Assembly: GCA_025526995.1 (NCBI GenBank)
Contig: JAHLKG010000002.1
Span: 1,178,001 to 1,242,000, forward strand
Length of the DNA: 64,000 nucleotides
Reading direction: 5' to 3'
Source: Powellomyces hirtus
Lineage: Eukaryota > Chytridiomycota > Chytridiomycetes > Spizellomycetales > Powellomycetaceae
In this document: piece by piece, positions 45,549-57,314 of the stretch
How positions within the stretch are numbered: position 1 is the first letter of the stretch
How the letters are laid out: each line of letters starts with the position of its first letter
Program-made: the position numbers and the translations under genes
Notes under the pieces: generated by a model
Database searches by the model: none
Told to the model about the DNA's origin: nothing
The model's input: only the letters and a program-made list of their open reading frames with translations

Positions 45549-47081
45549 ATGGAAGCCAAAGATGCAGTTCAAGAGACTGCCGTCGCCCTGGAGTCTCTCA
45601 CCAAATCTCTCAACAAGCTTCGCATCTTATCTAGCAAAAGTCGGACAAGGCTCACTGATGCAGCCGTTCATGCCATCTTGCGTTGGCTCGACCCGCTCGA
45701 ATACCATCTTGTTGCTCCACTCGTGTGCAAACAATGGCGAAATTGTATCCGACGCGGGGATACTGGAGGGTGGAAACCCAGAGTCGTGTTGCTCAACTTG
45801 AGGATTGTGCTGGGAACCCCGAATGCACATGCCCACGACGACGATCAAGAGAAGGAAGGAAATGTCTCCGCCGTCGCCAGGAAGCCGCAGACCCTCATCA
45901 CCCAACCAGCCCCGCTGAACCACTGGACAGTGTTGCCGTCACAGTACTGTAAAGCAACACAGACCTGCATGGCCGGGGAGGGCATGGTTGTGCAGACAAC
46001 GCTGGAGAACACGCCGCGAGATCCCGAAAAGGTCGCGGAATTCCTCAATGGTATTCTGGCCATGTTGATCAAACGAGTACGATGGTGGTGCAACCGCACT
46101 GATGGATCTTCCACGGCTGGAGCGTGCAATCCTTTGACCAACGCGCCAAATGTGTCTCTGGTGCCTTGGCAAGTAACTATCATGGACGCCTTGAAAGGCG
46201 ATCAGAAGCTGGCCTTTGGCGAGATATTGGCGCGGTTCTCACCAAGGGTGGTCGAAGTGCACCAGCCACCTTCCGACATCTTGACCCATGTGCTCAAAGC
46301 GGGCGCTCCCGTCCAGGTCCTGAAACTGGCTGGTGTTGCCAGCGACAACATACCCGACTTTGTCCAAATCAGGCAACTCAGCGAACTGGTGTGTCTCGAG
46401 CTGAGTGGGCGGCCGTCAGACCAGGCCGCTACATCCGCGAACACCAACAGCACTGCTTCAGTTTCTATCGACGACCATCTAATGTCATTGAAGGACGCTA
46501 AAACCCTCCGAGACCTCAGTATCGACGGTCTTTATCCAGCCCCAGCAGACAAATTCCAAACATTCGTCGATATCGTTGTTCCGCAACTCATAGATCTGAA
46601 GACACTCTATATTGACAAGCTATCTCAACGTCAAAGCAGCCATGAGAAAACAGGAATTGACCCAATAGTCCTGGCCAAGTTGGTCAATCACCCGAATCTG
46701 GAGAACATATTCTGCTTGAAAGATCTCACTGAAGAATTTCTACAAGCGCTTGAAAAACTACCAAAAGGCGAACCCTCCCGCTCCCTGCGTTCCGTTTTTG
46801 TGTTCTACGAATCCTCCACCCGAGAATCCCTGCACAAAAACCTAAAGCTACTAGCAAAAGCTTTTCCGCATATAAGGAGGCTGTCGCTGAATCTCAATCA
46901 GTCGATATCGGCACACGACGTCCTCGCCACGCTGGAAGAAGCGAAGGCATGGCCGGGATTGGATTGGAGGGACGTCGTGGTCGAGCAGATCGCTCTTAAT
47001 GTCAATGAGATAGCGCAGTGGGTCCGCGGCAACCTGACTGACGACACCGGGTTCAAGATCCGATGGAAGGGTCTTCGATGA
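45549..47081 (+). CDS. F-box-like protein
   Basis: One intronless frame of 510 residues. Residues about 33-70 read LTDAAVHAILRWLDPLEYHL then VAPLVCKQWRNCIRRG, the helix-turn-helix pattern of F-box domains (L-P-x-E-x-L-x-x-I-L, then VCKxW). The rest is a series of leucine-rich segments (for example QIRQLSELVCLELSG, DAKTLRDLSIDGLYPAP and HIRRLSLNLNQSI) that could form irregular LRRs. This layout fits a substrate receptor of an SCF ubiquitin ligase; the target is unknown. The lack of introns suggests either recent retrotransposition or a young lineage-specific family; that is speculative. Confidence 0.7.
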   Translation: MEAKDAVQETAVALESLTKSLNKLRILSSKSRTRLTDAAVHAILRWLDPLEYHLVAPLVCKQWRNCIRRGDTGGWKPRVVLLNLRIVLGTPNAHAHDDDQEKEGNVSAVARKPQTLITQPAPLNHWTVLPSQYCKATQTCMAGEGMVVQTTLENTPRDPEKVAEFLNGILAMLIKRVRWWCNRTDGSSTAGACNPLTNAPNVSLVPWQVTIMDALKGDQKLAFGEILARFSPRVVEVHQPPSDILTHVLKAGAPVQVLKLAGVASDNIPDFVQIRQLSELVCLELSGRPSDQAATSANTNSTASVSIDDHLMSLKDAKTLRDLSIDGLYPAPADKFQTFVDIVVPQLIDLKTLYIDKLSQRQSSHEKTGIDPIVLAKLVNHPNLENIFCLKDLTEEFLQALEKLPKGEPSRSLRSVFVFYESSTRESLHKNLKLLAKAFPHIRRLSLNLNQSISAHDVLATLEEAKAWPGLDWRDVVVEQIALNVNEIAQWVRGNLTDDTGFKIRWKGLR

Positions 47082-47307
47082 TACATTCTGAATAACAATT
47101 CTGAATGAACTTTGATGTCATGGTGTTGATGCAGTTCCACAAGTGGTGCGGATGATCGCTACCGAATTCGACCGCATGATCACATCCGATAGTGCGGAGT
47201 TTCCGCCGACGGCCGTCCATAGGTGACGTAAGGTATATCTCAGCAAGTGTTGTAGTCCAGTTGTTGTTTTGTGGGTATCAATCACTTCTTTCCAAGAAGT
47301 CGATCTT

Positions 47308-48003
47308 CTACGCGGTATATTTCAAGCACCTGAAAAATAGAAGTTCAGTTTCTCGCGCAAATATGCACTCCGCCATATAGCAGTAAAGTGTACCGAGTCT
47401 ACCTCTACATTTGATGCAGCAGTATAGCATTCCACATTGTTCACAGCTGTAGCTTGAGAAGTAGCCACAAACAGAGCAGAACTTCCTAGGTGGTTTCCTT
47501 GAGGGAGCAGCTATACATGTCAAATATGTCGGCACGCTTGGCGAAAAAGATTGGATGTCCTGAGAAAAAGTGACATTCATCGTCAGTGAACCAGGAGTGC
47601 GCTTCTACTGCTTCGCAACTGCTTTGCGACTGCTTACGGATTCCTGAACTAGGGTCGCGAGATTCTTCTTTTGTGTGAGGATGCGTTTGATGGACGCTCG
47701 CTTGTGCCCCTTCTTTGACGAGGCATGGATCTCTTTCACCATTGCAAAACGTCTCAGCTATTGGGCTCTTTTCGCAATTCCATTTCTGCACCAACCTCCC
47801 ACTTCTTCAGCCTCCAACCCTCCCCGCTTCCTCCTAACCGCCGCCGTGACACCTGCATCAAGGTTTCCAGAGACCGATATCCCGCTCGTCTCTGTAAAGT
47901 TGTCCTGCTGGAGTTCTTCTAGATGTAGCTGCTGAGCTCGACGTCGGGAGACATTGTCGAGAACAGTTCTGGACCCGCGCTGCAATTTCCGGTTGCTCGA
48001 CAT
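47308..48003 (-). CDS. ZNHIT1: HIT-type zinc finger protein (ZNHIT1/Vps71)
   Basis: Read from about 48003. The first exon begins MSSNRKLQRGSRTVLDNVSR and holds RRRAQQLHLEELQQDNF as in human ZNHIT1; the second (about 47755-47640) reads VKEIHASSKKGHKRASIKRI and KKNLATLVQES; the last holds VPTYLTCIAAPSRKPPRKFC, CSVCGYFSSYSCEQCGMLYC and CCIKC, and ends RCLKYTA, equal to the family's RCLKxxx end. ZNHIT1/Vps71 is a subunit of the SWR1/SRCAP complex that loads histone H2A.Z. The segment between CIKC and RCLKYTA is odd: no canonical intron restores the usual H-x-E-T spacing, so the last zinc half-site could be altered or my exon model wrong. Divergent from DAW1. Confidence 0.8.
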
Positions 48004-48139
48004 TTCCAATTTGAGGAAAGTCAAAAAGCCTCAGAGGACCGTCCCAAATTCTCGGGAACGCGCCGTTGCAAAATGACAGCATGTCAGCAACGCACGCGAA
48101 CACCACACGGAAACCCAAAGCCAGGAGCACGCTGCCAAA

Positions 48140-50181
48140 ATGAGACTACAAAAGCTACTTCTCACGCATTATCCACCTGGTTTGTTACCAGCTTATAGCG
48201 AGCAGAATAGTAAAAAACCTCTGACTGGTAGAGAATTTGCCCGGTACTAGGTATCACCGTTGAATACCAACATGGCGAAGGCGTGCACACGACACCTGTC
48301 GATTTGCGGGAAGTCATATGCGCGTAAGAAAAATCCGCAGGATTAATTCGCCATTGATCTGTGTGTCGCTAAGCCAAATATCCAGTGCGGATCTCGCAGA
48401 AGCCGCCCGTGACCTGTCGCAAAAAGTGCCAATTCTGAAGAAGGTTGGACCGATGAAAATCCAGCATATCCTACAACGTAAATGTCAACTTTTTTGCTTC
48501 AAAGACTTCATCAATATTCTGGCTAATGCGCCATCAGGTCTCCAGCATGAAAGCAAGACAGACGCGGAGATTAGCAGCGTCCAGTTCGAGCCACATAAGA
48601 AGCTTCGTGCGCATGTCATGCCATTGACGAATTGCGCTTTCAACAAGTCAGGGAGCAGGTAAGACACCAATAGTGTTCCAAATGAGAAAAGTGACAGTCA
48701 CACTTAGAAGCTTCATAGAGCCATAACAGGGAGCTATGACCGATTATGTAAAGTCTGGGACACTGCGAATGGAACAGAGCTCTTGACGCTGGAAGGCCAT
48801 AGAAATGTCGTCTATGCCCTGGCGTTCAACAATCCTTTCGGGTAAGCGCAGCAGCTCAATCGTCTCTCAAGTATGAGAGGAGAATAGTAATCGGCGCTCG
48901 TTGTAGTGATAAGATCGCGACAGGCTCCTTTGACCGGACCGCAAAGGTATATCTTTAGTCAAGCAATTATTGTCTTGCCCCCGCTTGTCTGACTCCTCAC
49001 CCACTGAATAAATAGCTCTGGAGCACGGAAACCGGAAAATGTCATCACACATTCAAAGGCCACACTGGAGAAATTGTCGGTGTATCGTTCAACCCGCACA
49101 GCACTCTGCTCGCCACGGGAAGCATGGACAATACATCGATGTTATGGGACGTTCGAACGGGATCTGATGTCGGGCGTTTCAAAGTAGGGATTGCAGGGAC
49201 GGAGATATTGCGTTCCAGATCATACCCTGATACCCTTTTTTTGTTTAAACAGGGACATTCGGGCGAAATTATAACAATCTCCTTCTCCGAGTGCGGAAAG
49301 TACCTGCTGACGGGGTCATTTGACTCGACAGTAAATGTATGGGACATTGGGACTAAAAGGTATCCAGCTCCTTTCAGTAACCACGTGGCGTGCGGATCTC
49401 TTAACTCTTCCTGGCAGAAATATGCACACCTTGATTGGCCATCGAAGCGAGATCTCCAATGCAGTGTTCAGCAAAAAATCCGACCGGATCCTGAGTGGGT
49501 CCATGGACGGAACGGCGAAAGTCTGGGATGTTGTTTCTGGAATATGTATCAACACGCTAAGGTGAGGGTGACGAATGATCTTTGCGTTTGATGAAAGAAT
49601 CTGACGATCACATCATCAAAAAGAGGTCATACGGACGAGGTGCTGGATGTTGCGTTCAATGCCACAGGAACACGGATAGCCACTGCGTCAGCTGATCAGA
49701 CAGCCAAGATCTATGATGCGTACTCATTTGAGTGTCTTGTCACGCTGACCGGACATCAGAATGAGATATCCAAGGTACGCGGGGAACAAGCAGGATCGTG
49801 CGCTATGAGCCTAGTGTCTAATCTGCGTTGGTTCAATTCAGGTGGTTTTCAATTCTGCTGGAACGCTCGTGCTGACAGCAAGTCGAGACAAAACCGCTAG
49901 AATATGGAATCCAGTGACGGGGCAGTGCCTGCAGGTATAGATCAGTGGTCGTCCTGACCCATACCCTTACAGCACGTATTGAACTTGGGCCTTCAGATTT
50001 TAGAAGGACATTCTGATGAGATCTTCAGCTGTGCCTTCAATTATCATGGAAATCTGATATTGACAGGTATCTCGTCGAGATGGTCGCCGACGGGTGGGAA
50101 GTGTCTCGTATCGCTCATAAAAATATCTTCATCTCAGGCTCAAAGGACAACACATGTCATCTGTGGAATTCATCCAATTGA
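48140..50181 (+). CDS. DAW1: dynein assembly factor with WD repeats 1 (DAW1)
   Basis: Many short exons. The start at 48140 gives [14 protein letters not shown], then [20 protein letters not shown], matching the DAW1/ODA16 N-terminus. After a helical part ([20 protein letters not shown]) come at least seven WD repeats: [122 protein letters not shown] and [21 protein letters not shown], ending [11 protein letters not shown]1 is an adaptor that loads outer-arm dyneins onto the flagellar transport machinery. Its presence says the organism makes motile flagella. One exon junction (near 48320-48390) is unresolved; the others look in frame. Confidence 0.88.
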
Positions 50182-50436
50182 AGCTCTTTGTTCTGCTTGT
50201 TCGAATATTTGAACTATCATTCAGCTGTATATGTGGTGAATTCCTGATTGATAAGTTGTAGTAGACTTAGGCGCAAAGATCAGCCCTGATAGCACGCAGT
50301 ATGGCGGATTCCAGATGGCCTGTAGATCTTTGCCAGCCGTCTAATGATATTCCGCTGAGATTTGAGAAGGCAGCCGAGCCTGACCGTGGTGCAGATTTCA
50401 TTCCCGCCGTGAGATATCCCCGAAATTCACATGGCC

Positions 50437-50791
50437 CTATAGATTGGAATGACCGCCCGTCGGATTGTGCCCAAAGCTTCTTTCTGGTACAATCAGCGGG
50501 TTCATTTGGGCCAAATATGTGACAGCCCACCTATATGATGACAGCCACGTTAGTACAAGCATCATCGACGGTTTGAGGCTTGACACATACATGGTCCAAG
50601 TGCAAACTAATGTCAGTGATAGCGCTGTTCTGTAAAGACTGTTCCCAGAAACCATTAGCGAGATGGTCGTCCTTTGGGTATTCAATACGCAGTTCTCACA
50701 TCTGGTCTTGGCTTTTGGGAATGAACCAGAACGCGGTTCCGCCGGCGAGGGCAAACAGAATGAACGTCACGAGAATGGCAACTCCAGCCAT
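50437..50791 (-). CDS. VMA9: V-type ATPase subunit e (Vma9)
   Basis: Three exons (50791-50700, 50629-50591, 50530-50437) join to 74 residues. MAGVAILVTFILFALAGGTA is the first membrane helix, followed by FWFIPKSQDQ, which matches the GPWFVPKGPN turn of the family. The second helix TALSLTLVCTWTMWAVTYL ends in AQMNPLIVPE, the conserved AQLNPLFGP-type motif. Subunit e is a small proteolipid of the V0 sector in the vacuolar proton pump. No larger open frame covers it because it is split into short exons. Its start codon is 246 bp from the divergent aldehyde dehydrogenase start. Confidence 0.88.
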
Positions 50792-51037
50792 TGCGCTAAC
50801 CCGCGATGAGTGATGGGTATCTAGTACAACATGGGCAAGTCAGCTATGGCGCGAACCGAAGCTTCTAGGTGGTGCTCGCAAGTCAGTCTCACTGGTGGGA
50901 AAAGTTTTCGCGGGCGAAACGGCAAACAGTTGCGGAGTCGTAAGAATACGTGGCTAAAGACCGGCCAAACGCAGTGTAAGTATAAAAGGAGGTAGGGCTC
51001 CGAGGGTCCGCCACCACACCGACTGAACCAACCAAAT

Positions 51038-52690
51038 ATGACCGTCGCAGAATCACCAGAACTTCGTCCTTTCCTCCGGGAGTTGACGAACCTTATTGAC
51101 GGCAAAAAGGTAATTGCTCTCGCCTGTTATTTCGGCGTGCACTCGTCGCGTCAGCCACAAACGTCACAACCTGGGGATGCTAACCCCAACCCACGTTCTC
51201 AGACTGTCCCGACTTCCGTCTGTGAAGAAGCACAGCTTGACGTGGACGGAGTTACAAGAGATGCTAATACCCTGGAACCGTTGAGTGCAATTGTCGCAAC
51301 GAGCGACGAGGAACTCGCGCGGGCCATTTCCGTAGCCGACGCTTTCCACAAGAAGGGAGAATGGGCAAAGACGACTTTGCAAGAGAGACAGGTCGTCTTT
51401 GACCGCATTGCAGAGGAATTAGAGAAGCGAGGACACCTCGCTAGCCAAGCAGAGGCGATTGATATTGGAGTAGTTGGATTCATGCGGGAAATGGCCGGGA
51501 AGCTGGGCCCTAAGGTGTTCCGACGAGACCTTCAAGCGTTGATGGGCGAGTTCCCAGCACACAAGGACATTGAGGTAGAAGGAAAGAAGGTCGCAGAGCT
51601 TACCTGGCATCCCCGCGGACCCTCTGTTGTCATTTGCCCTACGAATGCGCCTATCGGATCCGCCCTGGTACAAATAGGACTGGCAGTTCAATCAGGCTGT
51701 CCCGTCATAGTCAAGCCGTCAACCTGGTCACCACATTCGTACAATGTCGTGGTCGACGCTCTGGTCGCCGCTGATATCCCACCAGGTCTGATCCAGATCG
51801 TGCATGGTGGTACACACGTAGGAAAACAGCTTGTTGAGAGCACATTGACGGCATCGGTGTGTTTCACGGGATCTGTGGCCGGCGGACTCGCCATCGCAGC
51901 AGCATGTGCTGTACAATGCAAGCCGTACGTGCTGGAACTTGGAGGTTCCAACCCATTCGTTGTGCTCGCCGACGCGGACCTCGAAGTAGCGGCTACCGCA
52001 TTGGTTTCGTCGCTCACCTTTGTGAATGGACAGTATTGCTGCGGTGCGGGAAGGGTTCTTGTCCATGCCGCCGTCCGTTCCGAATTTCTGGAAATCGTGA
52101 GAACCAAGTTTGCAGCTGTCAAGGTCGGATCTTCCATGGATGAAGCGTCCGAAGTTGGACCATTATGCGTGGGTTTAGCCAAACCTTTGATGCAGAAGAT
52201 AGATGAGTAAGTCCTGCAATTTGGCGCTTCTGCCATTTGAGGCATGCTTGACCTTGCCCATGTTTATCTGTTCCAACCTTTCTGTTCCAGAATCATGCAA
52301 TCACCTGGGGTGACGTCCTTGAGCAGCACGCCGCTTCCGAAAGACTTGAGCGGCCATTTTATGGGGCCAACTCTTCTCCTCGACGCTCCGGTTAATAAGA
52401 ACGAACTGTTTGGGCCAGTCGCAACCCTCAACAGCTTCAACACCATGGAGGAAGCCATTACGATGGCCGAAACAGCGCAAAGCCGGCTCAAAGGTTACAT
52501 CTATGGCAAGGACACTACAACAGTGCGACAAATTATGGGGAGCGTATCATGCAATTGGTGGGACTGGAATGTCTTTGAGCCCGCAACCCCGGGCCACAGT
52601 AGAACAGGTTTCATTGGTCTTTGCGGCTATGGCCTGCTCACCCCGGAGATGTTTATGTACTCCAAATACGTTTCTATTGGTTCGTCTTAG
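51038..52690 (+). CDS. aldehyde dehydrogenase superfamily protein
   Basis: Exons 51038-51109, 51203-52206 and 52291-52690 join to 491 residues. The first intron (93 nt, a multiple of three, with a GCTAAC branch site) keeps the frame even if retained, which would insert 31 residues. The protein has the ALDH fold: ICPTNAPIGS in place of the usual PWN motif, KPSTWSPHS, ELGGSNPFVVL with the general base Glu, and GQYCCGAGRVLV with the catalytic Cys. Late conserved blocks NELFGPVATLNSF and FEPATPGHSRTGF close the domain. The substrate is not inferable; the divergent sequence suggests it is not a classic acetaldehyde or betaine aldehyde dehydrogenase. Bacterial origin is possible but untested. Confidence 0.85.
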
Positions 52691-52985
52691 ACGGCGTGTT
52701 ATGTAACAGCGGGAGGATCGAACGTTAGATAGAGCATTAAATACACGCTCTCTCCGTTTGCCCCAAATGAGGCGCCAGCTACGTTTTACTGCGCATGGCT
52801 GTTGGAAAACGCGCCTCGAAAGAGACATAGCATGCAGCTTGCATAGCATCGACGTATGACGCGACTCTTCTTTCTAGTGATGACGAGCGAGGATACTTCC
52901 GTTCCAGCCGAAAGGCAACTCATCGTTGTCGCGTCCTCTCATCCTCTCATCTGCTCATCTTCCAGGTCCTAAACACCGTCCTAGA

Positions 52986-53629
52986 TCACTCGAAGCCTGG
53001 CAGGCTCCTCACGAAGCGTTGTAGATTTCCTCTGAACAGATCGTTCTGCACCGGATGCACTCCTGACTGAGTCAGCTGCTGCATCAGCGGGTTCTTCACG
53101 ACATATTCAACATATATCTGCCCATATATCGTCCGCAGAGCCTCTCGCATTGACTCCATATGCGGGTCGGTGTTGAGGACGAATTTGAGGCCAGTTGGCG
53201 TTTCGAAATAGTGCAGCTTGTATGTGGATGTGCGATAGGAGATGAAGCCGTCACTCCTGATAGAAGGTCAAGTAGAGTAGCGCATCAATAGACTGTTGGG
53301 AAGAGAGGACATACATCACATACGAACCCTGGCTTGGCGGACAGTTTAGAGACAAGATTCCGCAGAGAGAACACAACACCATAAACCAGCTTGGCCTCTT
53401 CTTCCAAACTCATCCCCGTCGCACCCGTGGCTTGCATGTTCTGCTGCTGAGTTGCTGTGTCCTGCACATCTTGCTTAGATGCGCCGACGGGCCGTGTCCA
53501 TGACGTGAATGATATGCAGTGACAATGCCGGTCAAATATGTATAGGTTGTGAATCTACAAGGTGCATAGCACAGCGTCCATGAGTCCATATGCATCTCTC
53601 CTGCACGTGTGTCCCTCACTTACAGTCAT
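52986..53629 (-). CDS. BET5: TRAPP complex subunit 1 (TRAPPC1/Bet5)
   Basis: Starts MT at 53629, with a tiny first exon of only six coding bases before a GTAAGT donor. Exon two begins IHNLYIFDRHCHC and runs through GMSLEEEAKLVYGVVFSLRN and LVSKLSAKPG. The last exon encodes DGFISYRTSTYKLHYFETPT, GLKFVLNTDPHMESMREALR and VEYVVKNPLMQQL, ending RFVRSLPGFE before TGA at 52986-52988. These match the longin-like fold of TRAPPC1, which tethers ER-derived vesicles at the Golgi as part of the Rab1 exchange factor. Exon ends around 53250-53310 are approximate. Confidence 0.85.
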
Positions 53630-53849
53630 TATGAACAGCAATCGAATGCAGAATCCTGTCAATTTCAACCGACGGCCAATCCACGCGCTTTTGTGACGAA
53701 AGCCGACGAGCTTAATCTAGCATGCATGTAGTCTATATGTGGCATGTCCCCAAACGCTGCTGGACTTTTCAGACAACTTTCGTCTGTTCTTGTTGCCATC
53801 TTCAAATCCCATCCTCCTAGTTCCGCCCACCCCCAACAAACCCGCAAAC

Positions 53850-54961
53850 ATGTCCAACTCTCCCATCTTCCTCGGTATCGGAAACCCCCTCCTCGACATC
53901 TCAGCGAGAGTTGACCCCTCGTTCCTGACAAAGTACAACCTCAAGTCCAACGATGCCATTCTCGCTGCTGACGAGCACAAGCCTCTTTACAAGGAGCTCG
54001 TTGACAACTACCCAGTAGAATACGTGGCCGGAGGTGCTACCCAGAACTCCATGCGTGGGGCCCAGTGGCTGCTCCCCGCCAACCAGACGGTGTACATTGG
54101 ATGCGTCGGAAAGGACAAGAACGTCGAGATCCTTCGTGATGCTGCTGCCAAGGACGGTCTCAGGACCGAGTATCTCGAGGACGAAAGCACTCCAACCGGT
54201 GTGTGCGCCGTCATGATTACCGGAAACGAGCGTTCCATGGTCACCGATCTCCACGCCGCGAACAACTACAAGATTGACCACCTCAAGAAACCCGAAGTGT
54301 GGAAGCTTGTTGAGGACGCAAAGTTCTACTACACCAGCGGCTTCTTCTTGACCGTCAGCCCCCCATCCGCCATGCTCATCGCTGAGCACGCAGCCAAGAC
54401 CAACAAGGTCTTCACCATGAATTTGTCCGCCCCCTTCATTTCCCAATTCTTCACCGAACCCCTTGACGCCCTGCTTCCTTACGTTGACATTGTTTTCGGT
54501 ACGTTTATCGCGGAAAGAAAGCCAAGATACACAATTTTTTGGAGTGAACTCACCTTGCCTCGCTTCTCTTTACAGGTAACGAGGCTGAGGCTGCCGCTTA
54601 CGCTGAGGCTCACAAATGGGGCGCCATCAGCGTCAAGGAAGTCGCCAAGAAGATTGCCGCCCTCCCCAAAATCAACACCAAGCGTCCCCGTATCGTCGTC
54701 TTCACCCAGGGTGGCGAGCCCACCATCCTGGTCAAGGAGGACCACATTCAGGAATTCCCCATCATCGCCATCCCCAAGGAGAACATTGTCGACACCAACG
54801 GTGCCGGTGACGCCTTCGTCGCTGGATTTATGGCCCAGTACGTCCAGGGCAAGGACTTGGAGACCGCCCTCTCGTGCGGCAACTACGTTGCCAACATTGT
54901 CATTCAGCGAAGTGGCCCGACCTACCCCCGTGAGGCTCACGCCTTCAAGACCAATGCCTAA
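53850..54961 (+). CDS. ADO1: adenosine kinase
   Basis: Two exons (53850-54498, 54576-54961) join to 344 residues, the family's usual length. Start MSNSPIFLGIGNPLLDISAR is typical; an in-frame upstream codon at 53739 lacks likeness. PfkB-family motifs are YVAGGATQNSMRGAQWLL near residue 60 and the C-terminal NIVDTNGAGDAFVAGFMAQY with the catalytic Asp. IGCVGKDKN and TGVCAVMITGNERSMVTDL are the family's lid and ATP-site blocks. The enzyme phosphorylates adenosine to AMP in purine salvage and supports the methyl cycle by removing adenosine. Codon bias is high, close to that of INO1. Confidence 0.97.
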
Positions 54962-55435
54962 ACTACCTATATGTACTATATAACTATTGAATATTGGATG
55001 TGTGTACGGTGTGTACTGTAATAGTGAGGACGTACTAGGTCACTGGAACACAGCCGATGTGTTTAGTTGATACATTTTATTGTATGTATGTTTATTAAAG
55101 GGAAAAGAGAGCGGATGGATGCAGGGAGCGTCTGGTTTATAAAGAATTGGGACAAGTCTCTGAGAACACGTCTCTAGAACAATCGGAACAAAGACAAACA
55201 AAGAGTATTGGTTCCAGCAACGTCACAGATCCCACAATAGTGGTGTCGGGTTGTGGCAGCGGCGGTGACTTGTGGTGCTCCGAATAGAGATAGATGGGCA
55301 CAGATATGACATGTGATAGCCCCCCTCGATGGGGAGGAGTATGGTGCGGTGCTTAGTGGACAGTATATTGCCATTGTAACTATGCTTCCTGCAAATGACT
55401 CGCAAGACATTGAGTCTAAGTACAAAGTGCGCTCC
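54962..55435. other. intergenic between convergent genes
   Basis: No gene seen. The 3' region of adenosine kinase, with a TTTATTAAAG signal-like string at about 55089, faces that of the two-TM protein. Confidence 0.4.
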
Positions 55436-57008
55436 TTACACTGTATTGGGATCAAAGACACTATATGGTGGAGGGGCAGAAGGTGCTTGTGGAGAAGGAG
55501 GTTCCACAACCGTGTTGGATCGACCCACAAACTGAGGATTGAAAGGAGGCTGTAATGCCCCATCAGCGGCGGTGGGATGAGCGTTCGGATATGCTGAATT
55601 TTCGGCATGTGTTGGCGCCAATGGACTCGTGTCCGCTTGGTCGTCTCCAGCAATCGCCTCATATCTGCGGCGTCGGCCGCTCCCGCAGATCATTCCGCAG
55701 CATCTCGCTCCGCACCAGGCAATGACTGCTACTCCCAGGAACAATGCACAAGCGCTTGATAGTGAGGCAAATAATGCGGCGTACGATTCATTGCGGGGTA
55801 GAGTCTTGTAGGTCATGGTGAAGGAATCACCACTCGGAGGCGCGACAAAGAGCAGGTACGCGGAGTCCCGCTGTTCAAGCAGAAACACGCAAACGCCAGG
55901 TGATCCCGCAGGACAATGATCCACCGGCTTTTCGATAGAGTATGTGACAGAATTCACTTGAAACGAGGCGGTTCCGGTAGCCCGAATCCAGCTTCGCGAT
56001 GTGGAAAATATGAGAAAGTACTCTGCGCGAATTGGGGCCTTGAATTCGTAAGATCCTTTGGCCGAGTTGCGGTCATAGAACCATCGGACAGAAGAACCAG
56101 TTCTCCATTCATTGAAGGCTTGCTGGCCTTCTATGATACCAAAGCTTGGTGGCTGAGTAAAACTGGCAATCCGCACATTAGTGCATCAGATTCCGTCACC
56201 CGAAACATCCGGTTAGACATACTCAGTGAACTCCCATTGGGCCCTGATAGTCGAACCCTTATGCACATCGTACCGCACAAAGTGGAAGGAGCCTAATGGC
56301 AAAATCGTGGTCAGGTAACAAACCAAATGTTAGAGGATTACCACATGCTTTGATGCTTACCTCGTTCGAGCTTGATGTCGATATCCTTCGACAGATGCAC
56401 GATATCATTAAGCGGGGGTTCGGCGTCGAACATGTACGTGTCAACGTCTGTAGCTCCCGCAACTTGGACTTCTCGGAACCACTTTGTGTTGATGCCCTTC
56501 AACTGTCGATCACCAGCCTGTATCAAGAAGGGCCAGACTGGTAAACATGGACGACTCGGACACGTCTCAATTCTGATCATCTGATGCTACGAACCACTAA
56601 CTCAAGATCTGTCGACCCCGGTTTCGGGACAAACAAAGCCGCGATGATTAAACCGATCACCAAAAGAACCACTAGGCAGCAAGAGCAGCTGCATGCTCGT
56701 TTTCTAGTGGGTGTTGGTGGCGGGGCGGGCATATGGAACATGTGCGGCTGATGGTGTTGGACGGGCTGGTGAGGATAACCATACTGATACGAATGCGGAG
56801 GAGGAGAGAATGCCCTGTCACGCGAAGTCCACCATGAATGTCCAAAAGCACCGCCTATGGCGCCGAGGAAAGCGCCTGGAATGAACGAGCCTGCGCCGTG
56901 ATGTGAATGACCATTGCCGTGGTGGGATCGGTTGGGCGGCCAGTCGGACTCTCCTGTCCCACTGCCGACGCCCGAGTTTTCGCTTCCTCTAAACCCGGTG
57001 CCTTCCAT
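55436..57008 (-). CDS. two-TM protein with PSAP and PPxY tail, unknown family
   Basis: Starts MEGTGFRGSENSGVGSGTGE at 57008. A low-complexity cytosolic part rich in His, Ser and Pro leads to a first membrane helix (CSCCLVVLLVIGLIIAALFV). A lumenal or outer part of about 280 residues follows across two introns, with SDRQLKGINTKWFREVQVAG and PLGSFHFVRYDVHKGSTIRAQ. A second helix (YAALFASLSSACALFLGVAV) sits before a Cys-containing turn and a tail of about 75 residues ending PSPQAPSAPPPYSVFDP. That tail contains a PSAP motif (ESCRT-I binding) and a PPPY motif (NEDD4-type WW binding). I recognise no family. Exon ends near 56170-56340 are approximate. Sorting by ubiquitin ligases and ESCRT is inferred from the tail only. 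Confidence 0.6.
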
Positions 57009-57314
57009 GTCGTCCAAAAAGTGATCGAATCAAGACAAAGGATAAGAGGCTAGCTTCTTTCTGTTGTTCAGTCCTTGTTCTGAAATGCGGCGTCGTATAT
57101 AAGTGCTTTTCTGTTGATATTTGTTTTTTGGAGGAAATGTGGGAAAATCACAGAGGCCAAGTGGAACTGTCAAAGGAGGTGGACGATCATGCGTTCAATG
57201 ATGACACGCCAATTGCCACGTGACCGTACTACAGTGCTCAATTTCGGACCATTGATCATCCCCTCACTCAACAAATTTAAAGCGATTCGACACGACAAGA
57301 AATCAAACGAATGA

